This document shows, in pieces, positions 9,035 to 15,937 of a DNA stretch of 64,000 bases. This DNA comes from Lentzea xinjiangensis. Lineage in GTDB: Bacteria; Actinomycetota; Actinomycetes; Mycobacteriales; Pseudonocardiaceae. Position numbers and translations under genes: made by a program. A model generated the notes under the pieces. The model worked only from the letters and a program-made list of their open reading frames with translations. It was not told the DNA's origin and searched no databases. The stretch spans positions 1-64,000 of the forward strand of contig NZ_FOFR01000018.1 in the NCBI RefSeq assembly GCF_900110955.1, read 5' to 3'. Numbering within the stretch: position 1 is the first letter of the stretch; every line of letters starts with the position of its first letter.

Positions 9035-11131
9035 CTACAACTCCATGCCCGTGGCATTCGCGAGAAACGTCAGCTGGTCCACGGCGAGAGCCACCGTCCG
9101 GCTGACCGACCTGCCCGCGTGACCGACCTCGGTCTCGCGCCTGATCAGCACGGGGTGCTTGGCCGGATCGCTCCTCGAAGCGTGCTGCAAGGCCGCGCAC
9201 ATCTTCCTGGCGTGGTTGGGATCCACGCGGGAATCCGACTCGAACACCGTGAACAGCACCGAAGGGTACTCAACATCGGCTTCGACGCGATGGTACGGAG
9301 AGTAGGACAACAGCCAACCCAACTCCTCGGAAACGCCCGCGCTGCCGTATTCGTCGGCCCACAGGCGTCCGAGCAGGAACTTCTCGTAGCGCACCATGTC
9401 GAGCAGTGGCGCTGAGCACACCACGGCCGCGTAGAGCTCGGGGCGCTGGGTGAGGGCGGCGCCCACGAGCAGGCCGCCGTTGCTGCCACCCATGATCGCC
9501 AGCTGCTGCGGCGTGGTCCACCCGTCGCGGATCAGGCGCTCCGCCGCCGCGTGGAAGTCGTCGAACACGTTCTGCTTGTTCTCGCGCATACCGGCGACGT
9601 GCCAGTCCTCGCCTTCCTCGTCGCCGCCGCGCAAGGACACGTGCACCCACACGCCGCCCGCCTCGACCCACGCCAGCGTGGTCGCGCTGTAGCCGGGGCC
9701 GCGGCCGATCGCGAAGCCGCCGTAGCCGGTGAGCAGCGCCGGCCGGGGCAGGTCGGGCTCGCGCTCGCCGCTGACCACGAACATCCGGACCGTGGTGCCG
9801 TCCTTGGACGTGTACGCGACCTGCTGCGTCGTCACGGCGGGCAGCTCGACGCGGCCGGGCGCGGCCTCGTGCAGCACGGTCTCGCCGGTGGAGGTGGAGT
9901 ACCGGTACACCGACTGCGGTGTGACGAAGTCCGTCCACCCGAACCAGACCGTGTCCTGGTCGTGGTCCGTGCGGGCATCCACAACGGACATGCCGTGCAA
10001 CGAGCCCGTGCCGGGCAGCGGGATCTGCCGCTTGTGCGCGCCGGTCGCGGCGTCGTGCAGGTGCAGTTCGGACACCGCGTGCCTGGTGCGCAGGACGACC
10101 AGGTCGCCGCCCAGCCAGCGCACGCCGTCGAGGACCGAGTCCTCGTCCTCGCCGATCAGCTCCGTCCACTCGGTGGGGTTCGCGGGGTCGGCGACGCAGA
10201 GCCGCTGGCGGGGCGCCCCGTGGTTGGTGTGCAGGTAGAGCCTGCCGTCGCGGGCGACGGACGCCGAGCACTGGACGCCGGCCTCCGACAGGACCACCGG
10301 CTCGAGCGCGCCGTCGCCGTGCAGGTCCGCGATCCACACCGAGTCGTGCTTCACCGTGCTGGGTGACCCGCTCACGACCAGCCAGCGGCCGTCGTGCGAG
10401 ACGTTGAGCGTGTAGTAGAAGGTGGGCGCCTGGTCGTCGCCGTGGACGTTGACGTCCGTGTCCGGGTCGGTGCCGACGCGGTGGCGCCACACGCGGCGGT
10501 GGAACAGCTTCTCGTCCTCGGGCAGCAGCGCCGGGTCGAGCTGGCGCACGTAGAAGAACTCCTCGCCGCCGGGCAGCCAGCCGATCGCGGAGTAGCGGCA
10601 CCGGTCGATCGGGCCCTCGACGAGCTCACCGGACTCGACGTCGAGCACGTGCAGCAGCGAGTGCTCGTTGCCGCCGACGGACACCTGGTAGGCCAGGCGC
10701 GTGCCTTCGAGGCTGGGGGACCAGCCGTCCAGGGTGGTCCTGCCGGACGGGTCGAGCGCGCTCACGTCGAGCAGCACGCGCTCGGTGCCGTCGGTCTCGC
10801 GCACCACGACGACGGGGTGGTCCTGCTCGGGGCCGCGGCGGGTGAAGAACGCCCTGCCGGCGCGCCAGACCGGAGTGGACACCGATCCCGTGCGCATCAG
10901 CTCCTTCAGCCGGGCGCCGAGGCGCTCACGGCCGGGCATCGCGTCCAGCCAGGAGCGGGCGAGCACGTCCTGCGCCCGCGACCACGACTCGGTGCGCGGG
11001 TCAGCCGGGTCCTCGAGCCAGCGGTACGGGTCGGCGACGTCGCGCCCGTGGATCCGCTCGACGAGGTCGAGCCGCTCGGCGGCCGGGTAGGCGACCGTCG
11101 CGGGCAGTGGTGTGGAAGGAGCCTCTGTCAC
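9035..11131 (-). CDS. Prolyl oligopeptidase family serine peptidase (S9A)
   Basis: 698-residue cytosolic serine peptidase that cleaves after proline in short peptides. An N-terminal seven-bladed propeller (about 75-420) precedes an alpha/beta-hydrolase domain. The catalytic triad reads as S550 in GGSNGG, D637 in SRVDPNHARK and H671 in TEVGHAGR, all in the order expected for S9A. No signal peptide. Start is GTG 11131. It is followed closely by the MscS gene on the same strand. Confidence 0.93.
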   Translation of the reverse strand: MTEAPSTPLPATVAYPAAERLDLVERIHGRDVADPYRWLEDPADPRTESWSRAQDVLARSWLDAMPGRERLGARLKELMRTGSVSTPVWRAGRAFFTRRGPEQDHPVVVVRETDGTERVLLDVSALDPSGRTTLDGWSPSLEGTRLAYQVSVGGNEHSLLHVLDVESGELVEGPIDRCRYSAIGWLPGGEEFFYVRQLDPALLPEDEKLFHRRVWRHRVGTDPDTDVNVHGDDQAPTFYYTLNVSHDGRWLVVSGSPSTVKHDSVWIADLHGDGALEPVVLSEAGVQCSASVARDGRLYLHTNHGAPRQRLCVADPANPTEWTELIGEDEDSVLDGVRWLGGDLVVLRTRHAVSELHLHDAATGAHKRQIPLPGTGSLHGMSVVDARTDHDQDTVWFGWTDFVTPQSVYRYSTSTGETVLHEAAPGRVELPAVTTQQVAYTSKDGTTVRMFVVSGEREPDLPRPALLTGYGGFAIGRGPGYSATTLAWVEAGGVWVHVSLRGGDEEGEDWHVAGMRENKQNVFDDFHAAAERLIRDGWTTPQQLAIMGGSNGGLLVGAALTQRPELYAAVVCSAPLLDMVRYEKFLLGRLWADEYGSAGVSEELGWLLSYSPYHRVEADVEYPSVLFTVFESDSRVDPNHARKMCAALQHASRSDPAKHPVLIRRETEVGHAGRSVSRTVALAVDQLTFLANATGMEL

Positions 11132-11205
11132 CTTGGCAAGGGTAGCGGGTGATGAAAACCATCTCCGTTAGGGAGCGAGTTCACCCCTGCTTCGATCACA
11201 CATCC

Positions 11206-11231
11206 GTGACGCGTCACTTATCACACGTGAT
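11206..11231. promoter_or_regulatory. Two adjacent dyads upstream of the HNH gene
   Basis: GTGAC-GC-GTCAC (11206-11217) and ATCAC-AC-GTGAT (11220-11231) are two inverted repeats of identical 5-2-5 layout, centred 14 bp apart. They lie in the divergent intergenic region between the S9 peptidase and the HNH gene, with an AT-rich run just downstream. This is the form of a repressor or activator operator; the regulator is unknown. Confidence 0.5.
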
Positions 11232-11282
11232 TTTTTCCTGGTAAGTGTGGTCTCCTATGGCTGAACCGGTGGAGGTGGTCGC

Positions 11283-11951
11283 GTGCCAGACCGACAACCG
11301 ACCCCTATCGGCGCCTCGTCACCAGGCGAGACCGCGCCGACGGTCCCCCCATGCCGAAATCAGCCCGACCTGCGGGCGGTGCCGGATGGGGATCGAGGCG
11401 GGGGAGGTTCCGGTCCGACGCCGGCGGTTTTCCCCTGGGGAAGACGCAAGGTCCTCCTGCTGAACGCCACGTTCGAGCCGCTCACGGCCCTGTCGCTGCG
11501 CCGGGCGGTCGTGCTGGTGGTGTGCGGCAAGGCCGAAGTCGTGCACGGTGACGCCTCCGGGCTGGTGCTGCACTCGTCGAAGTCCGAGGTGCTCGTACCG
11601 TCCGTGATCCGGTTGAGCACGTACGTCCGCGTTCCTTACCGCGGTCGCGTGCCGATGACCCGTGCCGGGCTCATGCACCGCGACCGGTACCGCTGCGCCT
11701 ACTGCGGCGGGCGGGCCGAGACGATCGACCACGTCGTGCCGCGTTCGCGTGGCGGACCTCACACCTGGACGAACTGCGTCGCCTGCTGTGCGAAGTGCAA
11801 CCACCGAAAGGCGGACAAGCTGCTGTCGGAGCTGGGCTGGCGGCTGCGCGTGGTGCCTGCCGCGCCGCGCGGCCCGCACTGGCGGCTGCTCGCCGGGGTG
11901 GCCGAGGCGGATCCGCAGTGGTTGCCGTACCTGGGTGAGCCCGCGGCCTGA
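11283..11951 (+). CDS. HNH endonuclease family protein (Rv2469c-like)
   Basis: 222-residue protein with an HNH nuclease-like domain at the C-terminal half. Residues C138/C141 and C169/C172 form a zinc site, and D149-H150, N164 and H174 supply the HNH residues. The segment LLLNATFEPLTALSLRRAV at 58-76 is the conserved beginning of this actinobacterial family. The extra 55 N-terminal residues are low in complexity, yet the GTG at 11283 has a good GGAGG, so I keep it; relatives usually begin near residue 56. Its cellular role is unknown. M. tuberculosis Rv2469c occupies the same neighbourhood. Confidence 0.85.
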   Translation: MPDRQPTPIGASSPGETAPTVPPCRNQPDLRAVPDGDRGGGGSGPTPAVFPWGRRKVLLLNATFEPLTALSLRRAVVLVVCGKAEVVHGDASGLVLHSSKSEVLVPSVIRLSTYVRVPYRGRVPMTRAGLMHRDRYRCAYCGGRAETIDHVVPRSRGGPHTWTNCVACCAKCNHRKADKLLSELGWRLRVVPAAPRGPHWRLLAGVAEADPQWLPYLGEPAA

Positions 11952-11969
11952 TCGTGCCTGCCGGCTGGG

Positions 11970-12557
11970 TCAGGCCGCGAGGGAGAAGTCGTCCTTGCGT
12001 GCGGTGATGCGCACGGAGTCGTCGTGCGCCGTGATGCGCACGGAGTCGTCCATGGTGATGCGGACGCTGTCGTCATGCGCGGTGATGCGCACGGAGTCGT
12101 CCATGGTGATGCGGACGCTGTCGTCATGCGCGGTGATGCGCACGGAGTCGTCCATGGTGATGCGGACGCTGTCGTCATGAGCCGTGATGCGCACGGAGTC
12201 GTCCATCGTGATGCGGACCGAGTCGTCGTGAGCGGTGATGCGGACGGAGTCCTCACGCGCAGTGATCCTCACCGAGTCCTGCTGGGCGGTGATGCGCACG
12301 GAGTCCTCGCGCGCCGTGATGCGGACCGAGTCGGCGCACGTGATCCTGACCGAGTCGCGCGCCGTGATGCGGACGGAGTCGTCCATGGTGATCCGCACCG
12401 AGTCGGCGGCCGTGATGCGCACCGAATCGGTCATCGTGATCCGAACGGAGTCGGTGGCCGTGATGCGAACGGAGTCACTGGCGGTGATACGCACTGAATC
12501 GGCCTTGTAGCTCGGAAGAGTGAAGGTCACGGCCTGGGGGCGGGTCATCGTGAACAT
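11970..12557 (-). CDS. DSVRIT tandem-repeat protein of unknown function
   Basis: 195 residues. A 19-residue leader (MFTMTRPQAVTFTLPSYKA) is followed by 20 copies of DSVRIT separated by two or three residues, then the tail ARKDDFSLAA. The period is 8 residues in the first seven copies, 9 in the next four, then alternates 8 and 9, giving a 17-residue double unit. Within each copy S/R/T alternate with V/I, so every repeat can form a short amphipathic beta-strand with an acidic turn. There is no signal peptide, transmembrane segment or cysteine cluster. The start at 12557 has GGAGG seven bases upstream. The neighbour, transcribed divergently, is an MFS exporter. I recognise no family: a beta-solenoid, an amyloid-like polymer, or a multi-core peptide precursor are possible. 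Confidence 0.8.
   Translation of the reverse strand: MFTMTRPQAVTFTLPSYKADSVRITASDSVRITATDSVRITMTDSVRITAADSVRITMDDSVRITARDSVRITCADSVRITAREDSVRITAQQDSVRITAREDSVRITAHDDSVRITMDDSVRITAHDDSVRITMDDSVRITAHDDSVRITMDDSVRITAHDDSVRITMDDSVRITAHDDSVRITARKDDFSLAA
12016..12219. repeat. 51-bp tandem DNA repeat inside the DSVRIT gene
   Basis: Four head-to-tail 51-bp units begin at 12016, 12067, 12118 and 12169. The units at 12067 and 12118 are identical base for base; the outer two differ at a few positions. Each encodes two DSVRIT repeats (17 residues). Near-identity suggests recent expansion. Confidence 0.9.
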
Positions 12558-12764
12558 TTTGTGTCCTCCGGGACTCTCGGGGCGGGTGCGCAAGACCCGT
12601 ATAGGTGAAAAGCTAAGAGGTGGGTGTTCGGGGAACAAGACCCCAAACCGGCACCCGTTCGCCGCCGACCGGGTGAGGCCTGACCGGGTGTAACCGCTGC
12701 GCCGCACGAGAGCACACGTTGGCCTTACTGGCCGGTATGGACACGCTCTGTAGCGTGCATTCTG
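12558..12764. promoter_or_regulatory. Divergent promoter region between the repeat protein and the MFS exporter
   Basis: 207 bp lie between two outward-facing starts. CACGCT (12742-12747) and AGCGTG (12752-12757) form a 6-4-6 dyad just upstream of the exporter start, overlapping its likely -10 area. The part near 12600-12620 is locally AT-richer and may hold the minus-strand promoter. No terminator is visible, so shared control of both genes is plausible. Confidence 0.45.
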
Positions 12765-13967
12765 ATGGAACGTGATATGCGTCATACCGCTCACGGCGTG
12801 CGCGGACGTGGTTTTCGAGCGCTCACCGCGGCGTGGGCGGTGTCGCTCGTCGGCGATGGCGTGCGCATTGTCGCGTTGCCCTTGTTCACCGCCGCCAGCA
12901 CCCGCGATCCGCTCGCCGTGTCCGCTGTGGCCGTCGCCGTGGCGCTGCCCTGGTTGCTCGTCGCGCTGCCCGCCGGCGCCCTGGTGGACCGCTGGCGGCC
13001 GAGAACCGTTGTCGTGGTGGCGCATTGGCTGCGAGCGGTGGTGACCGGAGCGCTCGCGCTGGCGGTCCACACCGGACACGCGACGGTGCTCGTCCTGTGC
13101 GCCACGGCTTTCGTGCTCACGTCGGCCGAGACGTTCGCCGACTCGGCGTCGCAGGTGCTGCTCGTCGAACTGGCCGGTCCCGGCGAGCTGGAGGCGGCGA
13201 ACGGCAGGTTCGTCACCGTCGAGACGATCGGCATGGACCTCGCCGGTCCGCTCGCCGCCGCGGTGCTGTTCTGGTGGGAGCCGGCGGCCTGCTTCGCGCT
13301 CGACGCGGTCTCGTTCGTCGTCGCCGCCGCGCTGGTGTCCCGGGTTCCGGACGTCGCGCCCGACCGATCGAGGGACGACCTGCGCGCGCAGCTCGTGGAG
13401 GGCGCGCGGTTCCTGGTGCGGACCCCCGGCCTGCGGTCACTGGTAGTTGCCGTCGCAATCACCGCTGTCTGCGCGGCCGCGGTGAACGCCGTGCTGGCGC
13501 TCTACTCCATCCAGGTGCTCCGCCTCGCCGAACCGGTGGTTCCCGGGCTCGTCGTGTGCATGGCGGCCGGTGCTCTGCTAGGCGCCTGGCTGTCGCCGCG
13601 GCTCGCGGCGCGGTGGGGCGCCGGGCGGGTCATGGTCGGGTTCCTCGCGCTGCTCGGCGCGGCGTTCGCCCTGTTCGGCCTCGTGCCGTGGCTGGTGATC
13701 GCCGTGGTCGCGTGCGTGCTGTTCGGCGTGGCGTCGGCGGGCTGGAACGTGCTGTCGGCCACGCGGCGGCAACGGCTCACGCCCGGACCGGTGATGGGCC
13801 GGGTGACGAGCGCCTACCGGGTGCTCGCCTGGGGGCTCTCGCCGCTGGGCGCGGGCCTCGCCGGACCGCTCGCGGCGGCGACGTCGCTGGGCACCGTCTA
13901 CGTCGTGGCGGGCTCGATCGTGGGACTGACCTCGATCTTGCTGGCCCGGCCGCTCGTGCGCGGCTGA
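12765..13967 (+). CDS. MFS transporter (drug/enterobactin-exporter-like)
   Basis: 400-residue inner-membrane proton antiporter with about twelve hydrophobic helices. The first is AAWAVSLVGDGVRIVALPL, and the loop 2-3 motif appears as PAGALVDRWRPRTVVV, matching the MFS_3 group of small-molecule exporters. Substrate is unknown. It is transcribed divergently from the DSVRIT protein, whose product or associated metabolite is one conceivable cargo, but nothing in the sequence proves this. Confidence 0.88.
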   Translation: MERDMRHTAHGVRGRGFRALTAAWAVSLVGDGVRIVALPLFTAASTRDPLAVSAVAVAVALPWLLVALPAGALVDRWRPRTVVVVAHWLRAVVTGALALAVHTGHATVLVLCATAFVLTSAETFADSASQVLLVELAGPGELEAANGRFVTVETIGMDLAGPLAAAVLFWWEPAACFALDAVSFVVAAALVSRVPDVAPDRSRDDLRAQLVEGARFLVRTPGLRSLVVAVAITAVCAAAVNAVLALYSIQVLRLAEPVVPGLVVCMAAGALLGAWLSPRLAARWGAGRVMVGFLALLGAAFALFGLVPWLVIAVVACVLFGVASAGWNVLSATRRQRLTPGPVMGRVTSAYRVLAWGLSPLGAGLAGPLAAATSLGTVYVVAGSIVGLTSILLARPLVRG

Positions 13968-13987
13968 GTTCGGCTACCGTACCCGCC

Positions 13988-14233
13988 GTGACCATCGTGG
14001 AGACCGTTCTCGTCTTCGCGCTGATCCCGCTGGCGATCTACGGCGTGATCACGCTGCTGACGGTGAGGCCAAAGGCCACCCGGATCCCCCGGTACCGGCC
14101 CGGCCAGGAGTGGGGCTACGCCCCGGTGTGGTGGAGCGCCAACCCGGCCGGGTTGAGCGCGGACCACCGCAGCGCCGCCGAACCCGTGACCTCGGGTTCG
14201 ACCGCCAAGGGAGGTGCCCGTGGCAACTGGTGA
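13988..14233 (+). CDS. ctaJ: Small membrane protein resembling aa3 oxidase subunit CtaJ
   Basis: 82 residues with one N-terminal transmembrane helix (VETVLVFALIPLAIYGVITLL) and a soluble C-terminus containing YRPGQEWGYAPVWWSANP. This arrangement and the position directly before DUF5130 match the small protein annotated as CtaJ, an accessory subunit of the actinobacterial bcc-aa3 supercomplex. The assignment rests on my memory of that pairing and is tentative. GTG start at 13988; its last 14 bases overlap the next gene. Confidence 0.65.
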   Translation: MTIVETVLVFALIPLAIYGVITLLTVRPKATRIPRYRPGQEWGYAPVWWSANPAGLSADHRSAAEPVTSGSTAKGGARGNW

Positions 14234-14699
14234 GGTGACCAAGGCCGTCGACCCGTCGACGCTGCCGCTCGGTGCTGTTGTGACCAACAGCGGCCGGGTG
14301 TCCGTCGCGAAGATGTACGAGCCGCAGGCGCCGGAGCTGCCGTTCACGCCCGCCCAGCTCGCGCAGCTGGACGAGGCGCTGACGCTCTCCAGCCGCACCA
14401 CCGGCCTCGACTTCAGCGTGTACCTGGGTGCGCTCGGCGCGTCCTCGCGCGAGCGCGCCGAGGAGCTGCACGGCTCGACCGACCGCCCGTCGCACCACGT
14501 GCTGGTGGCCGTGTCGCCGGGTGAGCGCGTCGTCGAGATCGTGACGGGCGAGGAGTCGCACCGCCGGATCGCCGACCGCGGCGCCAAGCTCGCGGTGATG
14601 AGCATGGTGGCGTCCTTCAAGGAGGGCGACCTCGCGGGTGGGCTCATCTCGGGTCTGCGCATGCTGACCGACCAGGCGGGCAACGCGCCGCGTTCCTGA
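14220..14699 (+). CDS. DUF5130 family protein (TPM-domain-like)
   Basis: 159-residue protein of the DUF5130 family, related to TPM-domain proteins linked to the membrane or photosystem/respiratory maintenance; its biochemical role is not established. Residues 45-150 carry the conserved core (TTGLDFSVYLGAL, HHVLVAVSPGERVVEIVTGEE). The GTG at 14220 is chosen over 14214 because AGGGAGG at 14208-14214 would overlap the latter. The M. tuberculosis equivalent is Rv2468c beside pepN, also nearby here. Confidence 0.85.
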   Translation: MATGEVTKAVDPSTLPLGAVVTNSGRVSVAKMYEPQAPELPFTPAQLAQLDEALTLSSRTTGLDFSVYLGALGASSRERAEELHGSTDRPSHHVLVAVSPGERVVEIVTGEESHRRIADRGAKLAVMSMVASFKEGDLAGGLISGLRMLTDQAGNAPRS

Positions 14700-14708
14700 C
14701 TTCGCCGC

Positions 14709-14741
14709 CGAACGCCCCCGGTGTGTCACCGGGGGCGTTCG
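14709..14741 (+). terminator. Strong hairpin terminator after DUF5130 gene
   Basis: A 15-bp perfect stem, CGAACGCCCCCGGTG (14709-14723) and its complement (14727-14741), with a 3-nt loop. It begins ten bases after the DUF5130 stop. Confidence 0.88.
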
Positions 14742-14762
14742 CGCATCTTCCGGGGGACTTCG

Positions 14763-15215
14763 ATGAACCTGCACCGGCACGACGCCGCATCCGCCGCGGC
14801 CGCGCTCACGATGGTCCGGGAGATGTTCCCGGAGCTCGACGACGTGACCTTCGCGGCGGTGGACTGGCTGGGCCGCCAGTACCTGGAGACCGACGGGGTG
14901 CTGGCCGTCTTCGACCCCGGCTCGGCCGAGGTGCGCCCCCACTACCACCCGACGGTCGACGAGGCCCTGGCCGCCGCGCCGGACGAGCTGCTGCGCACGG
15001 ACCTGCTGGCCGAGTGGCGGGCACGGCACCCCGAACCCCTGGCGGCCGGGTGGTGCGCCGGGTACCGGCAGCCGCTGTTCCTCGGCGGCGAGGACTCCGC
15101 GGACAACCTGGAGGCCGTGGACCTCGCGGCCTACTGGTCGACGCGCGGCCGGACCTGGTTGCGGGTCAAGGACCTGCCGCCGGACAGGCGGATCGGCGGC
15201 GTCATCCCGGGCTGA
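14763..15215 (+). CDS. DUF1851 (Tdi1-like immunity fold) domain protein
   Basis: 150-residue cytoplasmic protein. The C-terminal part (LFLGGEDSADNLEAVDLAAYWSTRG, about residues 102-126) resembles the conserved block of DUF1851, a family that includes the type VI immunity protein Tdi1 but is mostly uncharacterised. No toxin gene is adjacent, so an immunity role is not supported here. ATG 14763 follows a GGGGGAC sequence. Its end overlaps the convergent GNAT gene by 14 bases. Confidence 0.65.
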   Translation: MNLHRHDAASAAAALTMVREMFPELDDVTFAAVDWLGRQYLETDGVLAVFDPGSAEVRPHYHPTVDEALAAAPDELLRTDLLAEWRARHPEPLAAGWCAGYRQPLFLGGEDSADNLEAVDLAAYWSTRGRTWLRVKDLPPDRRIGGVIPG

Positions 15216-15846
15216 CCGCGTTGCGCGCCACCACGAGGTCGGAGATCTTCTCCCAGCCGAGCTCGCGGTAGAGGTGCACGCCGTCGGTGGAGGAGAACAG
15301 CAACCCGGTCCGCGCGCCGTCCTTCAGCGCTTCCCGCACCAGCGTGCCCATCACGACGCTGCCGAGCCCACGCCGCCGGTGCGCCTCCGCCGTCTCGATG
15401 CGGTGCGCGACGGCGTCGTCGCCGACGACGGCCATCAGCCCGCTCGCCGCCTGGTCGCCGTCCCGGGTCAGCACCCGCACGTCGATCACCGGGCTCCTGC
15501 GCACCTCCACCGCGTAGCCGGCGGGAGGGGTGGCGGACGGGTGGCCGTCGAGCACGCGCCCCATGAAGCTCTCGTCGGGCCGGGCCACGACCATCCCGGC
15601 CGCCTCGATCTCCGCCGTCACCCGCCGCGGCGCGTGCGTCAGCACGCTGAGCCAGTTCGGTTCGGCGGTGGCGGCGACGGTCCCGGCCACCGCGGCGACG
15701 TCGGCCTCGTCGGTGACGATCCACTCGTACCGCCGGTGGGGGCGGTTCACGTGGACGACCAAGTGCCCGTCGCGGCGCTCGGACGTCAGCCCGTCGGCCG
15801 CGATCCAGCCCCGGTGCCAGCGTTCCGCCAGAACGCCGATGTTCAT
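15202..15846 (-). CDS. GNAT family N-acetyltransferase
   Basis: 214-residue acetyltransferase; substrate unknown. The acetyl-CoA-binding motif A lies in IETAEAHRRRGLGSVVMGTLVREAL (about residues 150-175), with R/G-rich RRRGLGS as the pyrophosphate loop. The N-terminal half is unlike a second GNAT motif and may bind substrate. ATG 15846 is chosen because the preceding in-frame stretch is basic and GAGG/GGAG lies just upstream. Confidence 0.85.
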   Translation of the reverse strand: MNIGVLAERWHRGWIAADGLTSERRDGHLVVHVNRPHRRYEWIVTDEADVAAVAGTVAATAEPNWLSVLTHAPRRVTAEIEAAGMVVARPDESFMGRVLDGHPSATPPAGYAVEVRRSPVIDVRVLTRDGDQAASGLMAVVGDDAVAHRIETAEAHRRRGLGSVVMGTLVREALKDGARTGLLFSSTDGVHLYRELGWEKISDLVVARNAVSPG

Positions 15847-15886
15847 CGCTTTCTCCTCCCGCAACAGCATCTTCCTAACGCGCGCA

Positions 15887-15922
15887 CAGGCCCCGTGACG
15901 CGCGGACGCGTCACGGGGCCTG
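15887..15922 (-). terminator. Terminator after pepN
   Basis: A 16-bp perfect inverted repeat, CAGGCCCCGTGACGCG (15887-15902) and its complement (15907-15922), with a 4-nt loop, 16 bases past the pepN stop on the minus strand and upstream of the GNAT start. Confidence 0.85.
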
Positions 15923-15937
15923 TCATGGCGAACAACG

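Noticed and set aside
8109..9200. Longer MscS protein starting at 9200
   Set aside because: The added 60 residues are the antisense/shifted reading of the peptidase 3' end and lack membrane character; the GTG at 9020 has a good RBS.
11662..12510. Plus-strand open frames across the DSVRIT repeats (MRTESS and GDAHGVV repeats)
   Set aside because: A stop-free repeat is open in several frames; only the minus-strand frame has RBS, start and a non-repeat leader and tail.
11970..12557. Multi-core RiPP precursor
   Set aside because: No ATP-grasp, radical SAM, YcaO or peptidase gene is adjacent; kept only as a hypothesis in the finding.
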